From: Microbacterium soli
Lineage (GTDB): Bacteria; Actinomycetota; Actinomycetes; Actinomycetales; Microbacteriaceae
NCBI RefSeq assembly: GCF_039539005.1
Contig: NZ_BAABCP010000001.1
Span: 186,001-250,000 of the forward strand
Length of the DNA stretch: 64,000 bases
Direction: 5' to 3'
The notes beneath the pieces were generated by a model. It was not told the DNA's origin, searched no databases, and was given only the letters and a program-made list of their open reading frames with translations. Below, one piece after another: positions 10,255 through 19,116 of the stretch. Position numbers and translations under genes: made by a program. Position 1 is the first letter of the stretch. Each line of letters opens with the position of its first letter.

Positions 10255-10306
10255 GGTCATCGGGAAACGCCCGCCGTCCATGTTCCGAGGCCCACGGTCC
10301 CGTCGG

Positions 10307-11083
10307 TCACCGTGAACAGGTGCCGTTCTCCAGAAGCACCGGATCGACGGCGATGCGGCCGTCCGCGCGGATGTCGATGACGGCGAGCGCGCCCTCGATG
10401 TGCAAGCCCGTCACGGCGACGCCCGCCGGGAGGTGCTCCGCGATGCACAATCGCTGCGGACCGGCGAGCCGCTCCCCCACCGGTCCGAGCCGTCGGGAGA
10501 GCGCCTGCACGTCGAGTTCGCTCCCACCGAGCATCGCGGAGACCGGGGTCAGCAGCAGGTCGCCGTCCTCGGCGGCGGGGGTGACGGTCACCTTCAGCGG
10601 TATCACACGGCCAAGGACCGTGATCTCGCCGCTGAGGACGACATCGGGCGCCTCGAGGGAGATCTCGACGTCCGGAAGCGGCGACCCCGCCAGCAGCGCC
10701 GCGAGCCCACTCTGATCGATCGCGACCGTGCCGGTCGCGGAGCGCAGCGCCCCGCCGTGCAGCGGCACACCGTATGCCGTGACGCGCGCGGCGCCGGTGA
10801 CTCCGCCGAGCGTCACCTCGTCGGAGGACAGGGTCACCTCGTCGAGCGTCCCGGTCACCAGCTGGGGCAGGAGGACGCCGTCCGCCGTCACGTCCAGCTG
10901 CTGGTCGGAGGGCAGTTCCAGCTGCTCGATCACCAGCGACCGCACGGCCCCCGGCAGCACGGTCCGCGCGACCAGCTCCGCCGCGACCAGCAGCAGCGCC
11001 GGCACCACGGCGACCGCGAGAACGGCCCACGGCCGGCGGGCCCGCCGATGCGCGCCGACCGCACCGCCCGCGGAGCCGGTCAC
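10307..11083 (-). CDS. DUF2993 (LmeA-like) membrane-anchored protein
   Basis: The 258-residue protein has a basic N-terminus and one membrane segment (WAVLAVAVVPALLLVAAELVA, about residues 19-39). A periplasm-facing domain of alternating beta strands follows (ITVLGRVIPLKVTVTPAA), typical of DUF2993. The mycobacterial member LmeA binds phospholipids and supports mannan elongation; that role is family knowledge, not shown here. The gene starts four bases after argS and is likely co-transcribed with it. It stands where argS and lysA are adjacent in M. tuberculosis. Confidence 0.8.
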   Translation of the reverse strand: MTGSAGGAVGAHRRARRPWAVLAVAVVPALLLVAAELVARTVLPGAVRSLVIEQLELPSDQQLDVTADGVLLPQLVTGTLDEVTLSSDEVTLGGVTGAARVTAYGVPLHGGALRSATGTVAIDQSGLAALLAGSPLPDVEISLEAPDVVLSGEITVLGRVIPLKVTVTPAAEDGDLLLTPVSAMLGGSELDVQALSRRLGPVGERLAGPQRLCIAEHLPAGVAVTGLHIEGALAVIDIRADGRIAVDPVLLENGTCSR

Positions 11084-11087
11084 GATG

Positions 11088-12755
11088 TCACATCCGCTCG
11101 GGCGCCGAGACGCCCAGCAGCTCCAGTCCGTTGCGCAGCACCTGACCGGCGGCGTCGTTCAGCCAGAGGCGAGTGCGGTGCACGGTCTCGATCGGGTCGT
11201 CGCCCTGGGGGATGACGCGGCAGTTGTCGTACCACCGGTGGTAGAGGCCTGCCAGCTCCTCCAGGTACCGTGCGATGCGATGCGGCTCGCGCACCTCCGC
11301 CGCGAACGCCACGATGCGCGGGAACTCCTGCAGTGCACCCAGCAATGCGCCCTCCGTCTCGTGGGTGAGCAGCTCGGGTGCGAACTCGGAGCGGTCGACG
11401 GCGGAGTCCGCGGCATGACGCGCCACGTTGTGCGTGCGGGCGTGGGCGTACTGCACGTAGAAGACCGGGTTGTCGTTGGTGCGCTTCTGCAGCAGCTCGG
11501 GGTCGAGATCCAGCGGAGAATCCGCCGGCGAGCGCTCCAAGGAGTAGCGCAGCGCGTCGGATCCCAGCCAGTCCAGCAGGTCGTCCATCTCGATGATGTT
11601 GCCCGCGCGCTTGGACAGCCGCGCCCCGTTGATCGAGACCATCTGTCCGATGAGCACCTGGATGTTCCGCTCCGGGTCGTCCCCCGCGGCGCCCGCGACG
11701 GCCTTGAGTCGGTTGACGTAGCCGTGGTGGTCGGCGCCGAGGAGGTAGATCCGGTTCCGGAAGCCGCGGTCGCCCTTGTTCAGGTAGTAGGCCGCATCGG
11801 CCGCGAAATAGGTGTACTCGCCGTTGGAGCGACGGATCACGCGATCCTTGTCGTCCGTGAAATCCGTTGTGCGCACCCACACGGCGCCGTCCCGGTCGAA
11901 CACGTGCCCCTGCGCACGGAGCCGGTCGATGGCCCGCTCGATGAGGCTGGGACCGCCGTCCTCGGACGGCGCGTGCAGGTCGCGTTCGGAGAACCACACG
12001 TCGAAGGGCACGTTGAACCGCTCGAGCGAGTTCTTGATCTCGGCCAGCTGGTACTCGTACGCCTGATCGCGGGCGACGATCAGCTGCTCGTCGGCGGGCA
12101 GGTCCAGCAGCCCGGGATGCGCGGCCAGGACCCGCTCGGCGAGCTCGCCGATGTACGCACCGGGATAGCCGTCCTCCGGGGTCGGCTCGCCCTTGGCCGC
12201 GGCGAGGACGGAGCGCGCGAAACGCTCCATCTGCGCGCCGGCGTCGTTGATGTAGTACTCGCGCACGGCGTGCGCACCGCTGGCCAGGAGCAGGCGCACG
12301 ATGGAGTCGCCCAGCGCGGCCCAGCGGGTGTGGGCGATGTGCAGAGGGCCGGTGGGGTTCGCCGAGACGAACTCGACGTTCACCGACACGCCCGCCTGCG
12401 AGTCGTTCGTGCCGTATGCGGCACCCGCGTCGACGATGACCTTCGCCAACGCGCCGGCGGCGGCCGCCTCCAGGCGGATGTTGATGAAGCCGGGCCCCGC
12501 CACGTCGACGGCGGCGACGCCGTCGACGGTCGCGAGTCCGTCCGCGACCTGCTGCGCGAGTTCGCGCGGGCTGGTCCCGAGCCGCTTCGCCAGGCGCATC
12601 GCGATGTTGGTCGCCCAGTCGCCGTGCTCACGATTGCGCGGACGATCCAGCACGACCTCGGATGCCTCGAGCCCGAGCTCCTCGTCCGGACGCAGCGAGG
12701 CCGCGACGGGGCGGAGAACGGCGAGGATGGCTGCGGCGAGTGCTTCAGGGTTCAT
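11088..12755 (-). CDS. argS: Arginyl-tRNA synthetase
   Basis: This class I synthetase of 555 residues charges tRNA-Arg. The N-terminal additional domain is followed by the HIGH-type motif PTGPLHIAHTRWAALGD (about residue 135). The KMSKS equivalent is LSKRAGN (about 380), the form usual in ArgRS. The C-terminal DALR anticodon-binding domain ends the protein. A TAGACT box nine bases before the ATG suggests an almost leaderless mRNA. One substrate, tRNA-Arg(CCG), is encoded at 20.8 kb. Confidence 0.96.
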   Translation of the reverse strand: MNPEALAAAILAVLRPVAASLRPDEELGLEASEVVLDRPRNREHGDWATNIAMRLAKRLGTSPRELAQQVADGLATVDGVAAVDVAGPGFINIRLEAAAAGALAKVIVDAGAAYGTNDSQAGVSVNVEFVSANPTGPLHIAHTRWAALGDSIVRLLLASGAHAVREYYINDAGAQMERFARSVLAAAKGEPTPEDGYPGAYIGELAERVLAAHPGLLDLPADEQLIVARDQAYEYQLAEIKNSLERFNVPFDVWFSERDLHAPSEDGGPSLIERAIDRLRAQGHVFDRDGAVWVRTTDFTDDKDRVIRRSNGEYTYFAADAAYYLNKGDRGFRNRIYLLGADHHGYVNRLKAVAGAAGDDPERNIQVLIGQMVSINGARLSKRAGNIIEMDDLLDWLGSDALRYSLERSPADSPLDLDPELLQKRTNDNPVFYVQYAHARTHNVARHAADSAVDRSEFAPELLTHETEGALLGALQEFPRIVAFAAEVREPHRIARYLEELAGLYHRWYDNCRVIPQGDDPIETVHRTRLWLNDAAGQVLRNGLELLGVSAPERM

Positions 12756-12764
12756 AGACCCCTC

Positions 12765-12770
12765 AGTCTA
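12765..12770 (-). promoter_or_regulatory. -10 box TAGACT of argS
   Basis: The box ends nine bases before the argS ATG, so the 5' leader would be only two or three bases. Confidence 0.45.
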
Positions 12771-13781
12771 CGGCTCCCTCCGCTGCGCGCCCGCTCGTGC
12801 GCGCAGCGGTGCGACCGTCCGCGCCAGCCGCTCGCGCACGCTCTCCCCAGGGTCCGCACCGGCCGCCCGGACGGCGAGGAACGCCGCGCCGACGGCGCCG
12901 TCGCCGACCGGGCGCAGATCCAGCCCGGCCGCGTCGTCGCCGAGCCGGTGCAGGAAGGCGTCGCGAACCGGTCCGGGACGCGCGAGGACGCTGCCGCCGA
13001 CGACCAGCGGTCCGGGCCCGTGCAGCACGGCCGACAGCGTGTCGGCGAGGTGGCGGCCCGCATCGGTGAGGATGCCCCGGGCCACGGCATCCGCCCCCTC
13101 GAAGGCATAGGGCGCCAGCGCCGCGAGCTCGATCGGAGGATGCGAGTACAGTTCGCTGACGAGCTGCTCGAGCACTCGAGGGCGGCCGCTGTCCTCCTCG
13201 CCGGTGCGCGTGATCGCGAAATGCGCGAGGACGCGATCGGTCAGCGCCGTGCGGGCGCCGTTGCCGTCGAGATCCTGCACCGCCGCTCGGGCGATCGCGT
13301 GCCCGATCCAGAACCCGCTGCCGCGGTCGCCCAGCAGCCAGCCCAGCCCGTCGCCGGTCCTGTCGATGCGCCCGTCCTTCACGCGGATGACGCAGGCGCC
13401 CGTACCGGAGACGAGTGCGTATCCGAAGCTCGACGACGCCCCGCTGAAGTACGTCGCCAGCAGGTCGGATTCGAACACCAGTCGGCCTCCGAAGCCCGCG
13501 GACGCCAGACGGCTCATCAGCCAGTCGGAATCGCCGGCTGCCCGCATGCCCGCCATGGCCGCCACCACCGTCGACACGTCCGAGAGGGCGCGGCCCGTCC
13601 CCTCCAGTGCCGCGCTGATGGCATCCAGCACGCCGCTCGCGGCGCGCTCGGGGCCCGCCGAGACGGGATTACCCCGTCCTCCGACGCCGTAACCCGCGCA
13701 CCGCCCGCCGCGGTCGGTCAGCACTGCACGCGTGGAGGTCCCGCCGGCGTCCAGACCGATCAGAAGCGGTTCGTGACTCAT
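12768..13781 (-). CDS. BadF/BadG-type ATPase, probable N-acetylglucosamine kinase
   Basis: The 337-residue protein has the actin-like ATPase phosphate-1 motif GLDAGGTSTRAVLTDRGG, the GSGTGAC-like phosphate-2 region (VSGTGACVIR) and GLGWLLGDRGSGFWIG. This pattern is typical of the BadF/BadG/BcrA/BcrD family that includes N-acetylglucosamine kinase. It diverges from a RpiR regulator whose operon encodes a SIS protein and an NgcEFG-like importer, so its likely job is to phosphorylate imported GlcNAc or a related amino sugar. The start chosen (MSHEPLL) begins the conserved domain; an 11-residue upstream extension would run into the divergent promoter. Substrate is inferred from context. Confidence 0.82.
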   Translation of the reverse strand: MSHEPLLIGLDAGGTSTRAVLTDRGGRCAGYGVGGRGNPVSAGPERAASGVLDAISAALEGTGRALSDVSTVVAAMAGMRAAGDSDWLMSRLASAGFGGRLVFESDLLATYFSGASSSFGYALVSGTGACVIRVKDGRIDRTGDGLGWLLGDRGSGFWIGHAIARAAVQDLDGNGARTALTDRVLAHFAITRTGEEDSGRPRVLEQLVSELYSHPPIELAALAPYAFEGADAVARGILTDAGRHLADTLSAVLHGPGPLVVGGSVLARPGPVRDAFLHRLGDDAAGLDLRPVGDGAVGAAFLAVRAAGADPGESVRERLARTVAPLRARAGAQRREP

Positions 13782-13798
13782 TTGTGATGTTCTCCTGT

Positions 13799-13827
13799 TT
13801 GACGTTTTCGTCACATAAGAATAGTTT
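13799..13827 (+). promoter_or_regulatory. Promoter of the rpiR-like/ngc operon
   Basis: TTGACG (13799-13804), a 17-base spacer and TAGTTT (13822-13827) form a good sigma-A promoter about 40 bases before the regulator ATG. It lies in an A/T-rich patch that contrasts with the surrounding sequence. The opposite strand has TATTCT in the same patch, so the divergent kinase promoter probably overlaps. Confidence 0.6.
13800..13813. promoter_or_regulatory. Inverted repeat TGACG-TTTT-CGTCA, candidate operator
   Basis: This perfect 5-bp inverted repeat with a 4-base centre covers the -35 region of the regulator promoter, between two divergent genes of the same pathway. The neighbouring RpiR-type protein is the obvious binder, but this is inferred. 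Confidence 0.5.
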
Positions 13828-13868
13828 TCATCTCAACGGAAAAACCCGAGGACGGGATTCAGGAGGCA

Positions 13869-14825
13869 ATGGTGCCACGCACGAAGGGCTCCGGCAACGG
13901 ATTGACGATCGCGCGCCGCATCGCGGCCGGACGTCACAGCATGCCGTCGGCGATGAGCAAGATCGCCGACGTGGTCACCGAGCACCCCGCGGCGCCCGTC
14001 GAGCTCACCATCACCGAGCTCGCCGAGCGCGCCGGGACCTCGGCAGCCACCGTCACGAGGTTCTGCCGGGCACTCGGCTTCGACGGGTACACGCAGTTCC
14101 GCGTCGGGGTGGCCAGCGAGATCGGCCGAGGCGACGCCGACGAGAGCTGGCACGCCGACATCGGTCAGGAGTTCGGCGCCACGGATCCGCCGGGCAAGGT
14201 CCTGCAGACGCTCGTCGCCCTGCACGTGAACAGTCTGGAGAGCACGGCCGCCCGTCTCGACCTCGACAACGTCATGCACGTCGCCGATACCATCGCCGTC
14301 TCCCGACACGTCGACATCTACGGGGTCGGTGGCAGCGGGGTCATCGCCCGTGAGTTCCAGGCCCGCCTCTACCGGATCGGCGTCAACGCGCACGCCTGGT
14401 CGGACGTGCACGACGGGCTCACGAGCGCTGTGATGCAGGATGCCCGGTGCGTGGCCATCGGCGTCTCCAGCACCGGCCGGACCGATGAGACCATCCAGAT
14501 GCTCTCCCAGGCCGGCGCCGCAGGCGCCTTCACCGTGGCGATCACGCACGACGTCGACTCGTGGCTGGCGGGGATCGCCGACGTGTCGCTGGCCAGCGCG
14601 GAGCCCTCGCACTATCTGCGCCCCGACGACCTGTCGGTCAAGCACTCGCAGCTGCTGGTGCTCGACCTGCTGTACCTGCTGATCGCGCAGCGGATGTTCT
14701 CCGCCGCGTCCACGCGACTCGCCGCCAGCGCCATGGCCGTGTCCGCCCATCGTCGGGCCCAGCGCACCGCTCGGGCTGCGTCCGCTTCGGAGAGGACCGA
14801 TGACAGCATGAAGGAGACCCGATGA
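13869..14825 (+). CDS. RpiR/MurR-family transcriptional regulator
   Basis: The 318-residue protein has the N-terminal RpiR helix-turn-helix (ITELAERAGTSAATVTRFCRALGF, about residues 48-72) and a C-terminal SIS domain (IYGVGGSGVIAREFQARLYRIG) that senses a phosphosugar. A good site CAGGAGG precedes the ATG. It is the first gene of the ngc-like operon and overlaps the next gene as ATGA. The phosphorylated product of the divergent kinase is a reasonable effector, so the regulator probably controls both directions through the intergenic operator. Confidence 0.88.
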   Translation: MVPRTKGSGNGLTIARRIAAGRHSMPSAMSKIADVVTEHPAAPVELTITELAERAGTSAATVTRFCRALGFDGYTQFRVGVASEIGRGDADESWHADIGQEFGATDPPGKVLQTLVALHVNSLESTAARLDLDNVMHVADTIAVSRHVDIYGVGGSGVIAREFQARLYRIGVNAHAWSDVHDGLTSAVMQDARCVAIGVSSTGRTDETIQMLSQAGAAGAFTVAITHDVDSWLAGIADVSLASAEPSHYLRPDDLSVKHSQLLVLDLLYLLIAQRMFSAASTRLAASAMAVSAHRRAQRTARAASASERTDDSMKETR

Positions 14826-15574
14826 CCGCCGCACCGTCCGATCTGCTCCACGAGGCGACCGGTCGCCTCGAACGGCTCGCCGCCGACGCCGAGGCGGGCG
14901 GTCTCGACGCCGCGATCTCGCTCATGGTCGACGCACTCGACGACGGCGGCGTGCTGCAGGCCTTCGGCACCGGCCACTCGGAGGCGTTCGCGATGGAGAT
15001 CGCGGGGCGCGCGGGTGGCCTGATCCCCACCAACAGATTCGCACTGCGCGACATCGTCCTGCGCGGCGACAGGAGCGCTGACGTGCTCACCGGCTCGCTC
15101 GAGCGTGAGCCCTGGGTGGTCGACGAGCTCATGGCGACCGTCCCGGTGGGCGACGCCGACGTGTTCCTCATCGCCTCGAACTCCGGCGTGAACGGCTCCA
15201 TCGTCGGCACCGCGCTGTGGGCGCAGGAGCGCGGGCACAGGGTGATCGCCGTGACCAGCCTGGAGCACACCTCGCGCGTCGAGCCCAAGCACCCCAGCGG
15301 GAAGCGGCTCAGCGAGATCGCCGATGTCGTCATCGACAATCTCGCCCCCTACGGCGATGCGACGCTGGAGATCGGCCCCGGCGTCAGCGCGGGGGCGATC
15401 TCCTCCATCACCGCGGCGTTCATCGCCCAGCTGCTGACCCTCGGCGTCGCCCGCACGATCGCCGCTCGCGGCCAGACGCCACCCATGTACATCTCCGCCA
15501 ACATCCCCGGCGGGGATGAGCACAACTCCGCTCTCGAGGACCGCTACGCGGGCCGCATCCGACGGGGGGCCTGA
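14822..15574 (+). CDS. SIS-domain protein, UPF0309 type, probable phosphosugar isomerase/lyase
   Basis: The 250-residue protein contains one SIS domain with GTGHSEAFAMEIAGRAGG and the serine-rich phosphosugar loop SNSGVNGS. This is the UPF0309 group, relatives of MurQ etherase and GmhA. It is coupled to the regulator (ATGA) and precedes the sugar importer, so it acts on a phosphorylated amino sugar made after import. The reaction is not established for this group; isomerization, deamination or lactyl-ether cleavage are all possible. Confidence 0.75.
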   Translation: MTAAPSDLLHEATGRLERLAADAEAGGLDAAISLMVDALDDGGVLQAFGTGHSEAFAMEIAGRAGGLIPTNRFALRDIVLRGDRSADVLTGSLEREPWVVDELMATVPVGDADVFLIASNSGVNGSIVGTALWAQERGHRVIAVTSLEHTSRVEPKHPSGKRLSEIADVVIDNLAPYGDATLEIGPGVSAGAISSITAAFIAQLLTLGVARTIAARGQTPPMYISANIPGGDEHNSALEDRYAGRIRRGA

Positions 15575-15590
15575 TCTCCCGAGCCCTCCG

Positions 15591-15614
15591 GGTTCCGAAG
15601 CTCGTCGAAGAACC
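15591..15614. repeat. Small inverted repeat GGTTC...GAACC between SIS gene and ngcE
   Basis: GGTTC and GAACC flank a partly paired centre (CGA/TCG). Elements of this look recur as dispersed extragenic palindromes in related genomes as far as I recall, but only one copy is in this window. It may alternatively damp transcription or protect the mRNA end between two operon genes. Confidence 0.3.
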
Positions 15615-15652
15615 GACATCCCACCCATCACATCACTACGGAAGGTATGAAG

Positions 15653-17074
15653 ATGGAACTCAACGACGCATCCATCAGCCGACGCAACCTGCTGCGCGGC
15701 GCGGCCACCGCCGCGCTGCTGCTGCCGTTCGGCGTATCCCTCGCCTCATGCGCCGCTCCCTCCGGCGGCGGCGGTGACAAAGCCAAGACGGGAGGTGCGG
15801 TGTCCGCCGACAACCCGTTCGGCGTCGCCGCCAACTCGAAGGTGGACGCCGTGATCTTCGACGGCGGCTACGGCATCGACTACGTCGAGAACTCGGCGAA
15901 GATCATGGAGGCGAACAAGAACCTCGACGGCGTCTCGGTCGCCGTCGCCTCGTCCACGAAGATCGCTCAGGAGCTGCAGCCGCGCTTCGTCGGCGGCAAC
16001 CCGCCGGACCTCATCGACAACTCGGGGGCGAACTCGATCGGATGGAACACCATCCTCGACCAGCTCGAGACGCTCGACGACGTGCTGGAGTCCGACAACC
16101 TCGAGGGCACCAAGATCAGCGACACGCTGTTCGGCGGCGTCAAGGACCCCGGCACCTTCGACGGCCGGTTCGTGGCGCTGAACTACGTCATGACCGTCTA
16201 CGGCATCTGGTATTCGTCGAGCCTGTTCGAGGAGAACGGCTGGAACGTGCCGACCTCCTGGCAGGATCTGAAGGCGCTCGGCGAAGCGGCCAAGGCCAAG
16301 GGCAAGTACCTCTTCCTCTGGGGCAAGGAGGCGGCGACCTATTACCAGACCATGGTCGTGGACTCCGCCGTGATCCAGGCAGGCGACGACGTGCGCGTGC
16401 CGCTGGAGAACCTGGACCCGAAGGCCTGGTCGCACCCCGCGATCCAGGGCATCCTCGAGATCCTGCACGACCTGATCGCCTCGGGCTACGTCAAGCCCGG
16501 CGGCGGAGGCACCCAGTTCACCCAGGCACAGGCACAGTGGAGCCTGGACCAGGAGGCGCTGCTGTACCCGTCGGGCTCGTGGATCGAGAACGAGATGAAG
16601 AAGACGACAGCGGACGGCTTCAAGATGATGGGCTTCGCCGAGCTGCCCCTCGACGGGAACCAGACCACCCCGAAGGGCACTCTGCGCGCAGAGGCCGGCG
16701 AGCCGTTCATCGTCCCGAAGAAGGCCAAGAACCCGGCCGGCGGCAAGGAGCTGCTGCGCACCATGCTGTCGCAGGAGTCGGCGAAAGCCTTCGCGAAGAG
16801 CAAGCTCGCCCCCACCATCGTCAAGGACACCGTCCCCGCCGACGGGTTCGGGTCGACCGCGCTCGTCTCGCAGTCGGAGATGCTCGCCGCCGCCGGAGAC
16901 AACGTCTTCACGATCAAGTCGTTCAACCTGTACGGCATGAACTCGGACCAGCTGCCCATCTGGAACTCGTTCCTGGACGGCAAGATGACGGTCGCCGAGA
17001 TCACCTCGCAGCTGCAGGCGCTGACCGACAAGGTCCGTGAGGACGACTCGGTCACGAAGATCGAGATCAAGTGA
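15653..17074 (+). CDS. ngcE: N-acetylglucosamine/diacetylchitobiose ABC transporter, substrate-binding lipoprotein (NgcE-like)
   Basis: The 473-residue family 1 solute-binding protein begins with a Tat signal (SRRNLLRGAATAALLL) and a lipobox LASC, so it is exported folded and lipid-anchored. The mature part has the bilobed sugar-binding fold and resembles NgcE of Streptomyces. The start at 15653 is preferred because GGAAGG lies seven bases before it; the ATG two codons earlier is only one base from that site. It is followed by two permeases with overlapping starts. No ATPase is encoded; Streptomyces importers of this class share the ATPase MsiK, and the same is likely here. Confidence 0.85.
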   Translation: MELNDASISRRNLLRGAATAALLLPFGVSLASCAAPSGGGGDKAKTGGAVSADNPFGVAANSKVDAVIFDGGYGIDYVENSAKIMEANKNLDGVSVAVASSTKIAQELQPRFVGGNPPDLIDNSGANSIGWNTILDQLETLDDVLESDNLEGTKISDTLFGGVKDPGTFDGRFVALNYVMTVYGIWYSSSLFEENGWNVPTSWQDLKALGEAAKAKGKYLFLWGKEAATYYQTMVVDSAVIQAGDDVRVPLENLDPKAWSHPAIQGILEILHDLIASGYVKPGGGGTQFTQAQAQWSLDQEALLYPSGSWIENEMKKTTADGFKMMGFAELPLDGNQTTPKGTLRAEAGEPFIVPKKAKNPAGGKELLRTMLSQESAKAFAKSKLAPTIVKDTVPADGFGSTALVSQSEMLAAAGDNVFTIKSFNLYGMNSDQLPIWNSFLDGKMTVAEITSQLQALTDKVREDDSVTKIEIK

Positions 17075-18093
17075 GCTCTTCCACCGTCAGCGGTGGACCG
17101 GGGCTGGAGACGGCCGCGGTGACCACAGTCCGGGCGGGGCGGCGCAGGCCGTCCCGCCTCGGGCGGCGTCGGCTGACCTTCGACTATGTCTCCTTCCTGC
17201 TGGTGTTCCTCGGCCTGCCCCTGGCGATCTTCCTGGTCTTCGTGATCTCGCCGTTCGTGCAGGCCCTGTACTACGCCATGACGAACTGGACGGGCTTCTC
17301 GGATGTCATGGGCTTCGTCGGTCTGGACAACTTCGTCAAGCTCTTCAACGACCCGATCTTCCTGCGGGCGATGCTCAACAACGTCGTGCTCGCCATCATC
17401 GTGCCGCTCGTGACGATCGTGATCGCCCTGATCTTCGCCAGCATGATCACCGTCGGCGGCCCCAGCAGCGGGCAGGTGCGAGGACTGCGGGCGTCCAGCT
17501 TCTACCGGGTGGTCTCCTTCTTCCCGTACGTGATCCCGGCGATCGTCATCGCGATCCTGTGGAACATGATCTACACGCCCAGCGGCGGTCTGCTCAACGG
17601 CATCCTGGGACTGCTCGGGATGACCGACCAGCCCTCCTGGCTCGGCGACGAGCGCACGGCCATGGGCGCCACCATCTTCGTGATCGTGTGGAGCATGGTC
17701 GGGTTCTACATGATCCTGTTCATCGCCGCCATCAAGGGCATCCCGGCCGAGACCCTCGAGGCAGCGCGCATCGACGGCGCCGGCCGTCTCCGCACGGTCA
17801 CCTCCATCCTGCTGCCGCAGATGCGCGACAACGTGCAGACCGCCTACATCTACCTGGGCATCCTCGCCCTGGACGCATTCGTGTACATGGTGGGCCTCAA
17901 CTCGACCGGCGGCCCGGGAAACAGCACCCTCGTGATGAGCCAGTACCTGTTCCGCACCGCTTTCGAGAAGGGTCAGTTCGGTCTCGCCACCGCGATGGGC
18001 GTGGTCCTCGCCGTGATCACCCTGCTGTTCGCCGCGCTCGTCATCGGCGCGTTCCGCCTCATCGGAGGCAAGGATGAAGGAGGGCGCGAATGA
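17071..18093 (+). CDS. ngcF: Sugar ABC transporter permease (NgcF-like)
   Basis: This 340-residue MalF-type permease has six predicted membrane helices. The inner-membrane EAA loop, for ATPase contact, reads EAARIDGAGRLRTVTSILLPQM. The GTG start overlaps the ngcE stop (GTGA), so [11 protein letters not shown] is coupled. The first 35 residues are basic and cytoplasmic. It would pair with the next permease to move N-acetylglucosamine or its dimer. Confidence 0.88.
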   Translation: MSSSTVSGGPGLETAAVTTVRAGRRRPSRLGRRRLTFDYVSFLLVFLGLPLAIFLVFVISPFVQALYYAMTNWTGFSDVMGFVGLDNFVKLFNDPIFLRAMLNNVVLAIIVPLVTIVIALIFASMITVGGPSSGQVRGLRASSFYRVVSFFPYVIPAIVIAILWNMIYTPSGGLLNGILGLLGMTDQPSWLGDERTAMGATIFVIVWSMVGFYMILFIAAIKGIPAETLEAARIDGAGRLRTVTSILLPQMRDNVQTAYIYLGILALDAFVYMVGLNSTGGPGNSTLVMSQYLFRTAFEKGQFGLATAMGVVLAVITLLFAALVIGAFRLIGGKDEGGRE

Positions 18094-18998
18094 GCACCGA
18101 GACGCGTGCCGCGATCACCATCCGACGCGGAGTCAAGCCCCCCGTCCCGATCCGACGGGTCACGTCGACCACCGGGGACAAGACGGTCGCCGGCGTCTCG
18201 CACGTCGTGATGGGCATCTGGGCGCTCGTCGTCATCCTGCCGATGCTGTGGACCCTGATCGGCTCCTTCAAGACCACGAAGGAGATCTTCGCCTCCCCCT
18301 TCGGCCTGCCCGCGAACTGGAACTTCGACAACTACGTCAGCGCCTGGGTCGACAACGAGTTCGGGCTGATGTTCCTGAACACGGTCATCGTCGTGGGCGT
18401 CTCGCTCGTGGCGGTCATGATCCTGGGCGCGATGTGCGCCTACGTGCTGGCACGGTTCTCGCTACCCGGCAGCAGACTCATCTACTACCTGATGCTGGCG
18501 GGGCTGACCTTCCCGATCTTCCTCGCCATCGTCCCGCTGTTCTTCATCCTGCAGAACATGGGGCTGCTGAACACCCTGCCGGGTCTGATCATCACCTACG
18601 TCGCGTTCGCCCTGCCGTTCACCGTGTTCTTCCTGTTCTCGTTCTTCAAGTCATTGCCCTACGAGATCCAGGAGGCGTCGTATGTGGACGGCGCCAGCGA
18701 ATGGCGCACCTTCTTCCAGGTGATGCTGCCGATGGCCAAGCCCGGCATGGCCGCGGTGGCGATCATGAACTTCCTGGGCCTGTGGAACCAGTTCCTGTTG
18801 CCGATCTCGCTGAACACCGACAAGAACAACTGGGTGCTCTCGCAGGGCATGGCCGCGTACGCCTCCTCGGCGGGCTACGCCCTGGATTTCGGGCAGATGT
18901 TCGCGGCGGTGATGATCACCATCATCCCGGTGCTGATCGTCTACGTCCTGTTCCAGCGCCAGCTGCAGGGTTCCGTCTCGCAGGGGCCGTCGAAGTAG
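18090..18998 (+). CDS. ngcG: Sugar ABC transporter permease (NgcG-like)
   Basis: This MalG-type permease of 302 residues has the EAA loop EASYVDGASEWRTFFQVMLPMAKP. Its start overlaps the ngcF stop (ATGA), making it the last gene of the five-gene unit. No chitinase, hexosaminidase, nagA or nagB follows, so those steps are encoded elsewhere. Confidence 0.88.
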   Translation: MSTETRAAITIRRGVKPPVPIRRVTSTTGDKTVAGVSHVVMGIWALVVILPMLWTLIGSFKTTKEIFASPFGLPANWNFDNYVSAWVDNEFGLMFLNTVIVVGVSLVAVMILGAMCAYVLARFSLPGSRLIYYLMLAGLTFPIFLAIVPLFFILQNMGLLNTLPGLIITYVAFALPFTVFFLFSFFKSLPYEIQEASYVDGASEWRTFFQVMLPMAKPGMAAVAIMNFLGLWNQFLLPISLNTDKNNWVLSQGMAAYASSAGYALDFGQMFAAVMITIIPVLIVYVLFQRQLQGSVSQGPSK

Positions 18999-19104
18999 CA
19001 TCCGCCGTGTCGTACGGTGCGTCCCTTCCGGCTCCGGTCGGCGAGGGGCGCACCGCAGGCCAGGACACGGGCACGCCCGGATCCGCATCCGCATCGACAT
19101 GACC

Positions 19105-19110
19105 TACTCT
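19105..19110 (+). promoter_or_regulatory. -10 box TACTCT of SGNH hydrolase gene, leaderless type
   Basis: TACTCT is followed by six bases and the ATG at 19117. This fixes the start there rather than at the ATG 18 bases upstream, which lies before the box. Confidence 0.5.
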
Positions 19111-19116
19111 CGTCCC

